From: Cryomorphaceae bacterium
GTDB taxonomy: Bacteria > Bacteroidota > Bacteroidia > Flavobacteriales > Schleiferiaceae
Length of the DNA stretch: 13,704 nt
Assembly (NCBI GenBank): GCA_949547975.1
Contig: CATITW010000380.1
Span: 1 to 13,704 of the forward strand
Direction of reading: 5' to 3'
Positions 6,753 through 13,703 of this stretch are shown piece by piece. The notes under the pieces were generated by a model. It was not told the DNA's origin. It did no database searches and saw nothing but the letters and a program-made list of their open reading frames with translations. Each line of letters opens with the position of its first letter. The first letter of the stretch is position 1. Both the position numbers and the translations under genes were made by a program.

Positions 6753-8363
6753 TTACTCTACAACCACTTTCATTGTTTTGTATTCGCCTGTGCTGCTCGC
6801 AACATTCACGAAGTACATACCGCGGGTCATCGATCCACGAGTAAGTTCTACGTTGCCCTGAGCATTGTCGAATCCTGCAACTACACGACCAGTGATGTCC
6901 ATAACACGTACCGTGTATACATCATTGGTTCCAAGTGCGATAGTCGCTGTTTCGTTCATTGGGTTCGGGTAAACGCTTACCGCGTCCATGTTGTTCTCAA
7001 CCACGTTGATGAATGAACATGCACCGAAGATGTGACGCAATGTATCTGCTGAACCTGTACGTGCGAAGAATCTGTTGTAAGAGCCTACACCGTTTGGCAC
7101 ACCACATGCAGAATCTACTGGCTCGTGGTTCATCGTGTTTGTCGGGTCACCGTTAGAGAAACGGTACTCGAGAGTTCCTGGACAGAAATCGGTTACTGTT
7201 GCGATGTACTGACCTGGAGTAGAGTGTGCTGTAAATGCGATCGCATTTGCATCCCACTGCGTGAAAGCACCCATCAAATACACAGTATCAGCAGGAGTGA
7301 ATGCCGCTTGAGTAAAGTCTACAATCCAAGTTACGTCTGCCGTAGCTGGAGTTGGAGCACATGCGCCATATACATCATTACCGAAACAACGAGAAGCTAC
7401 TGCCGTATCTGAAGATACCGTAACGATCTTGTTGCCTCCGCCTTCCCAGTTCGTAGCACCTGCTACGTGGTAACGCGCCTTGTATTCGAAAGCTCCTGAA
7501 TCTACATCGTTGAACGTGATCGAGTATACCCCGTCACCGTCTGGATCAGTCAAGGTATCTGAACCGCTCCATCCGTTCACTGGACCAGCAAGGGTTACTG
7601 CGTCTAGCGAACCACAAGCAGTCACTGTATTCATATCTACATTTACCGTCATCTGGTAGGTAGATAGGACCACACATGAAGCACACATGTTCATACAAAC
7701 CGCAACCACTGCATCGCCTGTAGAAGCAAACGTACGGTTAGAGTTCGTTGCACATGATGCAGGAACATTTTCCCAACCTGAAGGGCCGTTCTTGAATTTG
7801 AATTCTTGAGCTACTGTATCGTCAACGAAAACGTGCGTTTCCCAAGTGTCGTTTGAACCGAAGTCCGCAAGGTTGCGGTCCGACCAGTTCGTGAATGAAC
7901 CTGCAATCATCGCACCTGCTGGGTCGATGGTTTGGAACTGCATGTCTACCTGAGCAACCATAAGGTTCTTACCCGCTGGCGCATTGCCGCCATAAAGTAC
8001 AGCTGGAAGCGTGGTATCTTGGTAGATCGTTACCCAGCGGTTTCCGTTACCTGAACCGTCAAGCGCATTTACTTGGCTCTCTGCAGGAACACCTTCGTCA
8101 TCACCCCAAGCGTTACCGTTCACGAACTTGTATTCGTAATCGCCACCGGCTAGAGTGCGAGTGATTTCGTAGATCGACGACGTACCTACCTGAGTTAAGG
8201 CAGAGGTATCTGGTTGCCAGCCCTGGAATGAGCCTGCTACGTGAACTCCATTTGAGTTGGCTGCTGTAGAGCCAAGGTCGACCTGGAAAGTCACGCTGTA
8301 ATTCTGTGCAAATGCGAATGATCCGAGGAACATTGCAGCTGCGAAAGCGTACAATTTTTTCAT
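6753..8363 (-). CDS. Secreted protein with four glycan-binding-like beta-sandwich modules and a type IX secretion sorting domain
   Basis: The 536-aa protein has a signal peptide (about 1-19, MKKLYAFAAAMFLGSFAFA). Four divergent modules of about 100 residues follow (about 22-128, 132-232, 236-338 and 343-450). Each begins with a strand carrying a related motif: VHVAGSFQGW (40-49), AMIAGSFTNW (151-160), VTLAGPVNGW (256-265) and VYLMGAFTQW (361-370). Each then has a YEYKF-like strand: YEYKFVNG, QEFKFKNG, FEYKARY and LEYRFSNG. This pattern is typical of immunoglobulin-like starch-binding or glycogen-binding folds (CBM48/CBM20-like, E-set). The C-terminal 77 residues (460-536), with VSVYPNPMNETATI, VMDITGRVV and GMYFVNV, form a type A Por sorting domain, so the protein should cross the outer membrane and be surface-attached or released. 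No catalytic domain is visible. It is divergent from the amylase gene, which supports a starch-binding role. Binding itself is inferred. Confidence 0.85.
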   Translation of the reverse strand: MKKLYAFAAAMFLGSFAFAQNYSVTFQVDLGSTAANSNGVHVAGSFQGWQPDTSALTQVGTSSIYEITRTLAGGDYEYKFVNGNAWGDDEGVPAESQVNALDGSGNGNRWVTIYQDTTLPAVLYGGNAPAGKNLMVAQVDMQFQTIDPAGAMIAGSFTNWSDRNLADFGSNDTWETHVFVDDTVAQEFKFKNGPSGWENVPASCATNSNRTFASTGDAVVAVCMNMCASCVVLSTYQMTVNVDMNTVTACGSLDAVTLAGPVNGWSGSDTLTDPDGDGVYSITFNDVDSGAFEYKARYHVAGATNWEGGGNKIVTVSSDTAVASRCFGNDVYGACAPTPATADVTWIVDFTQAAFTPADTVYLMGAFTQWDANAIAFTAHSTPGQYIATVTDFCPGTLEYRFSNGDPTNTMNHEPVDSACGVPNGVGSYNRFFARTGSADTLRHIFGACSFINVVENNMDAVSVYPNPMNETATIALGTNDVYTVRVMDITGRVVAGFDNAQGNVELTRGSMTRGMYFVNVASSTGEYKTMKVVVE

Positions 8364-8373
8364 ATGAAAAGAC

Positions 8374-8406
8374 TTTGGTTAGTAATTAGCGTACATAGTA
8401 CCTTTC
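8374..8406 (+). promoter_or_regulatory. Proposed promoter of the amylase-AraC operon
   Basis: TTTG (8374-8377) matches the -33 box. TACCTTTC (8399-8406) matches five of six fixed positions of TAnnTTTG, with a 21-bp spacer. A start near 8412 would give a leader of about 74 nt. It overlaps the proposed minus-strand promoter. Consensus match only. Confidence 0.4.
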
Positions 8407-8413
8407 AAATTTA
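8406..8413 (-). promoter_or_regulatory. Proposed -7 box for the four-module secreted protein gene
   Basis: TAAATTTG on the minus strand is a perfect TAnnTTTG match, placed to start transcription about 35 nt before the ATG at 8363. I see no convincing -33 box 19-21 bp upstream, so activation by a regulator, or a weak promoter, is possible. Confidence 0.4.
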
Positions 8414-8485
8414 AAGATTAGCGGGTCGATTATTACGCCTGTTTCAATCGGTTTTTAACTACAATACCGCAAAAATGCTCAAAAT

Positions 8486-10267
8486 ATGAGGGATTTAGGG
8501 AGATCAGTGTTTTTTCTAGTGTGTACGATGGGCCTGACGTTAGGGGTAAAAGGTCAGCAAGTACACCGGGTGGACCCTCCTAATTGGTGGCAAAACATGG
8601 GTCTTGATACGCTCGAGTTGCTCGTCCATGGTTCCGATCTAGATACTCGTTTTGAGGTGGATGAAAAGGCCGGTGAGATTGCCCAAGTGAACCTCTATGG
8701 ACAAGGTCGTATAGCACATCTCAAAGTAGTGCTAAGGCGTGGAAATCTTCCTTCGCAGCTTGGTTTGCAAGTCGGAGACCTCGAGGTCGATTTTCCCTTG
8801 AACCAGCGAGAAGTTTTTATGCGAAAAGGGTTAGATGAAAGTGATCTGATGTACCTCATCACGCCCGATCGGTTTGCCAATGGAGATCTCACGAACGATG
8901 TCGTGGCTGGAATGCGAGAACAAGGTGTAGATCGCAAGGCGCTGTATGCGCGGCATGGCGGGGACCTGAAGGGGATTCAGCACCGCTTGGAACACATCAA
9001 AAGCCTAGGTGCTACGGCAGTTTGGATCAACCCTGTTTTGGAAAATGACATGGAGCGCGACAGTTACCACGGCTATGCCATCACAGATCACTACGCGGTG
9101 GATGCGCGCTATGGAGGAAATAAGGCGCTAGATGACCTCGTGCGGGAGATGGGGAAATCAGGACTCAAGCATGTGGCCGACGTCGTCTACAACCACTGGG
9201 GATCGTGCCATTATTTGCAGAAGGAACTGGTAGATTCATCTATGGTACACTTTACGGCGGAAGGTCAGGTTCCCTATTCCAATTTTCGTTTTACGGCAAT
9301 GACCGATCCGCACAAGAAGTCCGCGGACAGTAGCCGGTTTGCTAACGGATGGTTTGCAGGGGCCATGCCGGATATTAATCAAGACCACCCGGTAAGTGCT
9401 GCGTACATGCGCATGGCGACGATCTGGTACGTGGAGCGGTTTCGAGTGGATGCGCTGCGCTGTGACACATATGCGTTTAGTGCACCGCAATTTTTGGAAC
9501 GGATGAATCGGGAATTGGCCACGTGTTTTCCAGGCCTCTTTGTCTTTGGAGAAGTGTGGGCCTACAGTGAGTCGTCGCAGGCCTATTTTGCTCCCAATAC
9601 GATTCAAGGGACCGCTGTGACGGGTAATGATGCCGTGACCGATTTCACCCTGTGGCGCAGCATCCACGAACTGTACGGCGCCTCAGATGAAGCGCAATTC
9701 GGATGGAATACAGGAGCCGGAGCATTGTATTACCGTCTAGCAAGCGATGTGCTCTATGCGCGACCAGAAGCCCTTGTGACCTTTTTGGACAACCACGACG
9801 ACGGACGCTTTTTAGGACAGCACAACGGCGATACCAACAAACTTCGCAGTGCATTGACCCTACTCTATTTCTTACGAGGCATCCCCACCATGTATTATGG
9901 AACGGAGCTGGGGCTGCAGGGCCATGAATCGCACGGCGCTATCCGAGAGGACTTCCCGGGATTTGAAGAGGAGTTCCAAGATTATAGCAAAATAGGCGGC
10001 GATTTATTAAATTTGTGTAAAGAATTGGGCTACCTTAGGAAAGAGTGGGCCGGGAAAAGTGCACTTCAGCAATATGCACCCGAACAAGGGTGGACGGTGC
10101 TGGAACGCAAAACAGCCGATAACACCTACGTATTGGTCCTAAACGCCACTTCGAAACAGCGCACTGCGAGGCTTCCTCAAAAGGGAATGAGCTTGCGTTT
10201 TTCAAGCGGAAATGGCGAAGAGAAATTCACGCCCTGGGAGGCAAGAATCTACACAACAAGCGAATGA
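8486..10267 (+). CDS. Secreted GH13 alpha-amylase / neopullulanase-like glucan hydrolase (SusA-type)
   Basis: Hydrolyses alpha-1,4 bonds in maltooligosaccharides or starch, probably in the periplasm. The 593-aa protein has a signal peptide (about 1-23) without a lipobox. An N-terminal beta domain like that of cyclomaltodextrinases and neopullulanases follows (about 24-112). The catalytic barrel starts at LMYLITPDRFANGD (121-134). Conserved regions are complete: DVVYNH (232-237), MPDINQDHP (294-302), LRCDTY (324-329, nucleophile D327), FGEVW (354-358, acid/base E356) and FLDNHD (433-438, transition-state D438). A C-terminal beta domain occupies about 520-593, with no type IX sorting signal. 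MPDIN in place of the MPKLN/QPDLN variants, together with the N-domain, fits neopullulanase-type members. The stop codon overlaps the start of the AraC gene (ATGA). Exact substrate specificity cannot be read. The start gives a good signal peptide; an upstream ATG at 8475 is closed after four codons. Confidence 0.93.
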   Translation: MRDLGRSVFFLVCTMGLTLGVKGQQVHRVDPPNWWQNMGLDTLELLVHGSDLDTRFEVDEKAGEIAQVNLYGQGRIAHLKVVLRRGNLPSQLGLQVGDLEVDFPLNQREVFMRKGLDESDLMYLITPDRFANGDLTNDVVAGMREQGVDRKALYARHGGDLKGIQHRLEHIKSLGATAVWINPVLENDMERDSYHGYAITDHYAVDARYGGNKALDDLVREMGKSGLKHVADVVYNHWGSCHYLQKELVDSSMVHFTAEGQVPYSNFRFTAMTDPHKKSADSSRFANGWFAGAMPDINQDHPVSAAYMRMATIWYVERFRVDALRCDTYAFSAPQFLERMNRELATCFPGLFVFGEVWAYSESSQAYFAPNTIQGTAVTGNDAVTDFTLWRSIHELYGASDEAQFGWNTGAGALYYRLASDVLYARPEALVTFLDNHDDGRFLGQHNGDTNKLRSALTLLYFLRGIPTMYYGTELGLQGHESHGAIREDFPGFEEEFQDYSKIGGDLLNLCKELGYLRKEWAGKSALQQYAPEQGWTVLERKTADNTYVLVLNATSKQRTARLPQKGMSLRFSSGNGEEKFTPWEARIYTTSE

Positions 10268-11133
10268 AGGCAACCATAGAGAACATACGTATTGCTGAGA
10301 AAGACCGAAGCTACCACAGCTATGTGCTAAAGCAAAGCGCCCGCGATTACAAGCGTTCCATCTTCACCGACTACTGGCATTACCACCCAGAGATTGAGAT
10401 CACCTACATCGTGAAAGGGGAAGGCATCGCTTTTATCGGCAACAAAACGGTCGAATTCGGCCCGGGTCAAGCCTTCCTTCTAGGCCCCTACCTCCCGCAC
10501 AATTTTATCGGAACCGAAGAAGAAGATGTCATCTTAGATCGCGAGTGCTGGGGACTCCAATTCACCAAAGAATGGCTCCACTCCTTCAAAGAAAGTGCTT
10601 CGCTCGGCAAACTCTTCGAAGCCATGAGTTTTGGCATCAACCTTGGCGCATTCACGCCCGAAGAACATACCGCCTTTGAGACCATCATCGGGAACAACCC
10701 GCTGCGAAGCATTGGCTCTTTTTTCAATCTGATGGCCATGATCAGTGAGCGTCCCGACTTCAATACGATCGCTACGAACAGTGCCTACAGCAATGTGATG
10801 AGTCAAAAGATCAGCCAGCGTATGGAACAGGTCAGTAAGCACATTCAAGCCAATTACCACCGAAGCATCACGCTCACAGAAATAGCGGACATTGCAAACA
10901 TGACCGAGCAGAGCTTCAGCCGATGGTTCCGCCAAACCTCTGGCCTCACCTTTATCGACTATCTCATCCAGCTGCGCACCACTGTCGCAAGCAACCTACT
11001 GATCAACACCAGTAAGCCCATGACCGAGGTCTACGCAGAAAGTGGATTCAACTCCAGCTCCTCGTTCAACCGCGCGTTTTTAAAAATCAAAGGGTGTTCC
11101 CCGCGCGAATTCAGAAAACGCAACAGAATCTAA
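10264..11133 (+). CDS. AraC-family transcriptional regulator with cupin-like sensor domain
   Basis: DNA-binding activator or repressor, probably sensing a sugar. The 289-aa product has an N-terminal cupin-like domain (about 33-82) with YWHYHPEIEITYIVKGEG and FGPGQAFLLGPYLPHNF; H39, H41 and H79 are in the positions usual for AraC cupins. The middle region is variable. The C-terminal AraC domain (about 188-286) carries two helix-turn-helices: ITLTEIADIANMTEQSFSRW (202-221) and the segment around MTEVYAESGFNSSSSFNRAF (253-272), ending in the SPREFRK signature. The ATG overlaps the last codon and stop of the amylase gene, indicating translational coupling and a shared transcript. By context it probably regulates this alpha-glucan locus. 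Its stop codon overlaps that of the convergent transporter gene, with no terminator between them. Confidence 0.92.
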   Translation: MKATIENIRIAEKDRSYHSYVLKQSARDYKRSIFTDYWHYHPEIEITYIVKGEGIAFIGNKTVEFGPGQAFLLGPYLPHNFIGTEEEDVILDRECWGLQFTKEWLHSFKESASLGKLFEAMSFGINLGAFTPEEHTAFETIIGNNPLRSIGSFFNLMAMISERPDFNTIATNSAYSNVMSQKISQRMEQVSKHIQANYHRSITLTEIADIANMTEQSFSRWFRQTSGLTFIDYLIQLRTTVASNLLINTSKPMTEVYAESGFNSSSSFNRAFLKIKGCSPREFRKRNRI

Positions 11134-12521
11134 ACTTCCGCCTCCGGAGTGTACGTAACCGCTTTCTTGTTTGTGATCAGCAGATTTGCCAAACCGGCAA
11201 TGGCTAAAGACGTCCCTGCAAGCAGCATCGCGTTGATCGGCTCCTCACCGAAAACGGCCTGATAGATCGTGGTTAACGACGTCGCTGCAACGATCTGGGG
11301 AATCACAATAAACATGTTGAAAATCCCCATGTATACCCCCATTTTGTTGGGATCCAGTGTAGAACTCAACATGGCGTACGGCATCGAAAGGATGGATCCC
11401 CATGAAAATCCAATACAGACGAACGAAACGATGAGCATGCTCGGCTCAGTGATAAAATACATGCTGATAAAACCATAGGCTCCTGCAAATAAGGAGAACA
11501 TGTGTACGAACTTTCGGTTAATCCGGCGCTTCGCGGTCCACAAGGTGAGCAGCAAAGCAAAGGCCATAGAGCTCAGACCGTAGTTCCCCATGTACGAACC
11601 GACCTGATTCGAGGCGTCATTAAAGGCACGATCCGCTACAGTATAAGCTTCGATCTGGGCCTCCGTAGAGGTGGCAAATTCGATGGCGGCGGGTTTCGCT
11701 GCGTCATAAACATGTGCGGTAAGAGCGGGGTTCGCCATGGACCACATACAGAAGAAGGCAAACCAAGAAAAGAATTGGACCACGCCTAATTTTTTCATGG
11801 TCAACGGCATGTTACCGATGTTCAATGCAACCTCCTTCAACGTATTTGTCAAACCGGACTTCGCCTTCTGCTCGATACGGAACGCTTCCATGTCCTCAGG
11901 CGGATACTCATCCGTGGTAAAGACGGTGTAGAGAATGGCCAGTAAAAATATAGCTGCACCGATCCCAAAAGCAATCTTCACAGACATCGGAACTACGCCC
12001 GGTGCCGCCTCATTACTCACGCCTAAAGAGCTGATAAGCAAGGGTAAATTTGAAGCGACCCATGTACTTACTCCAATGATAAGCGTTTGCACTACGAAGC
12101 CGAAACTACGCTGAGAATCGGGCAGTTTATCCGCAACCAAAGCACGGAAAGGTTCCATAGAAATATTCATGGTCGCATCAAGAATCCATAAACCACCTGC
12201 TGCCATCCACAGGGCGGAGCTGTGCGGGACCACGAGCAAGGTGAGGGACGCGAGTATTGCACCGATCAAAAAGTACGGACGGCGACGGCCAAAGCGCGGG
12301 TGCCAGGTGTTGTCACTCATCTGTCCGATGATTGGCTGAACGATAAGTCCCGTGAGCGGTGCTGCAATCCAAAGCAAAGGAAGGCTGTGTTCATCCGCAC
12401 CCAAGGTCTCGAAAATACGGCTCATGAATCCGCCTTGAAGGGCATAACCGAACTGGATACCGAGGAAGCCGAAGCTCATGTTCCAGATTTGCCAGAAACT
12501 AAGTTTTGGTTTTTGTTGCAT
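11130..12521 (-). CDS. MFS sugar transporter, SLC45/GPH-like (maltose/sucrose type)
   Basis: Inner-membrane secondary transporter, probably a proton or cation symporter for maltose-like disaccharides. The 463-aa protein has about 12 hydrophobic segments split by a charged central loop (about 202-243). The loop between helices 2 and 3 carries the motif GQMSDNTWHPRFGRRRP (66-82), characteristic of the SLC45/GPH branch. DATMNISMEPFRALVAD (115-131) and PYAMLSSTLDPNKMGVYMGI (381-400) also fit that branch. A longer polar loop (about 268-312) lies between helices 7 and 8. It is co-directional with, and downstream of, the secreted protein at 12595-13458, but a terminator lies between them. In Bacteroidota such MFS genes are common within Sus-type maltose/starch loci, which fits the amylase next door. 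Substrate is inferred from context. Confidence 0.88.
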   Translation of the reverse strand: MQQKPKLSFWQIWNMSFGFLGIQFGYALQGGFMSRIFETLGADEHSLPLLWIAAPLTGLIVQPIIGQMSDNTWHPRFGRRRPYFLIGAILASLTLLVVPHSSALWMAAGGLWILDATMNISMEPFRALVADKLPDSQRSFGFVVQTLIIGVSTWVASNLPLLISSLGVSNEAAPGVVPMSVKIAFGIGAAIFLLAILYTVFTTDEYPPEDMEAFRIEQKAKSGLTNTLKEVALNIGNMPLTMKKLGVVQFFSWFAFFCMWSMANPALTAHVYDAAKPAAIEFATSTEAQIEAYTVADRAFNDASNQVGSYMGNYGLSSMAFALLLTLWTAKRRINRKFVHMFSLFAGAYGFISMYFITEPSMLIVSFVCIGFSWGSILSMPYAMLSSTLDPNKMGVYMGIFNMFIVIPQIVAATSLTTIYQAVFGEEPINAMLLAGTSLAIAGLANLLITNKKAVTYTPEAEV

Positions 12522-12547
12522 GGGGAGTAGATGTGTTAGTCGACATT

Positions 12548-12571
12548 AAAAACCCGGCGCTTGGCCGGGTT
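12548..12571 (-). terminator. Intrinsic terminator between the secreted protein gene and the MFS transporter gene
   Basis: A perfect 8-bp stem on the minus strand (AACCCGGC at 12571-12564 pairing with GCCGGGTT at 12558-12551) encloses a 5-nt loop. It is followed by TTTTTAATG, partly overlapping the stem end. It lies 23 bp after the upstream gene's stop codon and 26 bp before the transporter ATG, leaving little room for a separate promoter. Confidence 0.82.
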
Positions 12572-12594
12572 CTCAAGGTATAAAGTTTCGGCGA

Positions 12595-13458
12595 TTATTG
12601 ACATTCAATCTGAACGTTCACCGGTAAAGTCACGCGGTCCGCACCCGTGGCGAAGACCTTTTTCATCGCGATGAATTCGCAATAGTCGATCGTCTTTCCT
12701 GCGGGGATGTTAAAGAATTGGCCAGGGACGATCAGCTTCTCAAAGTTGCCGTCACCCACATAATCCATCTTCAACTTTGGGTTGGACCCCACATTAAAGG
12801 TGTTTTCAATCTGTACAAAAGAACCGTCGGTGAAGTACACCTTCGCATACATGTAACAATCCTCAGGATCAAGGTTTTGCATGCTCTCTTTCTCTTCACG
12901 CCAATTCTCATAACGCAACGTCACGATATCGTCTGCCATCACTTTCGCTGGGAAGTGGTAAAACGCATTGCGCTCCGTAGCGGGCGGGTCGATCGCTATT
13001 GTCTGGTCGTCTGTCTTCACGTCTGGATCTCCATAACCACCACCATCTTTGGCTTTGATCACGAAATGAATGTCCTCGTTATACACCGTAGTTGCGTCAA
13101 CCTCGTAGAACAACGTCGGAACGATTTTCCAAGAGAACGTACCGTCCGCATTCTTGGTCATTTTCATCGCCTCGTTGGAGTTTTTCCAAGGTGCGGAGCC
13201 TGTACCATTCACGAACGGATGACCGTCCGGGTGCTCAGCCGGCTTCCACGTCCATATGTACAAGTCTTCACCGTTGTCCACCGCTTGCTTGAGCAAATCT
13301 TGGTGGCCTACGGTAAGGTCCATAGCGGCTGGATCGAAGATGATCTCTAAGCTGTCTGATGGATCAATATTTTCATCAGGAATCGTCGAAATTTGAGCGC
13401 TCGCTGAAACACTCAACGCCACTGCTAGTAGTGTGCTAATCTTTTTCATAGGGCTCAT
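12595..13458 (-). CDS. Secreted protein of unknown function, probably part of a Sus-type carbohydrate cluster
   Basis: I cannot name the function. The 287-aa product has a signal peptide (residues 4-21 from the second Met, MKKISTLLAVALSVSASA, then QIS) and no lipobox Cys, so it should be periplasmic or exported rather than a lipoprotein. The mature part looks beta-rich. Residues 65-113 (DLYIWTWKPAEHPDG, APWKNSNEAMKMTKNADGTF) resemble the ligand-binding-like beta-sandwich modules often encoded near susCD genes. A second half (about 170-287) has paired Cys (C201, C260, C286) and a strand-rich end. No type IX sorting domain is seen. The first ATG overlaps the stop of the preceding gene (TAATG). 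The second ATG, at 13447-13449, gives the more usual signal-peptide start; I kept the first because of the overlap. Role in glucan binding is inferred from neighbours only. Confidence 0.7.
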   Translation of the reverse strand: MSPMKKISTLLAVALSVSASAQISTIPDENIDPSDSLEIIFDPAAMDLTVGHQDLLKQAVDNGEDLYIWTWKPAEHPDGHPFVNGTGSAPWKNSNEAMKMTKNADGTFSWKIVPTLFYEVDATTVYNEDIHFVIKAKDGGGYGDPDVKTDDQTIAIDPPATERNAFYHFPAKVMADDIVTLRYENWREEKESMQNLDPEDCYMYAKVYFTDGSFVQIENTFNVGSNPKLKMDYVGDGNFEKLIVPGQFFNIPAGKTIDYCEFIAMKKVFATGADRVTLPVNVQIECQ

Positions 13459-13703
13459 TATTTACGCGTAAGAGTTAGTTTGTACGAGACACTAGGCTTG
13501 TCACAACGCTCACGGTCGTAGACAAAACTTACGTTCTGATCGATGCTTCTCGGCATGTTTCCTAACGGCAGAACGGTGAGTACAGTATCCTGCATCAGGT
13601 GCAACGCCGTAGGGAATTCTGGTGCATCGTAGCTCCAAGTACCTGCAGCTCCAAACACGTTAAAACCGGGTCCTTGCGAGGTTACCGCGTACGTGCTGTC
13701 TTC
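13458..13703 (-). CDS. C-terminal part of an unidentified protein, cut by the window edge
   Basis: The minus-strand frame is open from the right edge to the TAA at 13458-13460, giving about 81 residues with no start codon needed inside the window. The visible GTG at 13656-13658 is unlikely to be the start, because the frame continues upstream with ordinary coding content (EDSTYAVTSQGPGFNVF). The fragment alternates polar and hydrophobic residues (TALHLMQDTVLTVLPLGN, VSYKLTLTRK) as in the end of a beta-sheet domain, and contains one Cys. It overlaps the start of the next gene by one base, so the two are probably co-transcribed and translationally coupled. I do not recognise the family. A lipoprotein of a Sus-type cluster is one possibility. 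Confidence 0.65.
   Translation of the reverse strand, partial: EDSTYAVTSQGPGFNVFGAAGTWSYDAPEFPTALHLMQDTVLTVLPLGNMPRSIDQNVSFVYDRERCDKPSVSYKLTLTRK

Noticed and set aside
6753..8363. Nucleotide-level tandem repeats encoding the four modules
   Set aside because: The similarity is seen only at protein level around the G..F..W and YEYKF strands; no extended DNA repeat is apparent, so recent duplication is not supported.
8475..8489. Four-codon upstream open frame (ATG at 8475) whose TGA overlaps the amylase start
   Set aside because: It is too short to distinguish from chance in an A-rich leader; no conserved feature supports regulation by it.
12718..13350. 210-codon plus-strand open frame opposite the secreted protein gene
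   Set aside because: It has no recognisable motif, is His/Arg/Val-rich as expected for an antisense frame, and lies entirely over a gene with a clear signal peptide.
13458..13658. GTG at 13656-13658 as start of a 66-aa gene
   Set aside because: The frame stays open with coding-like residues to the window edge, so this is the tail of a longer gene.
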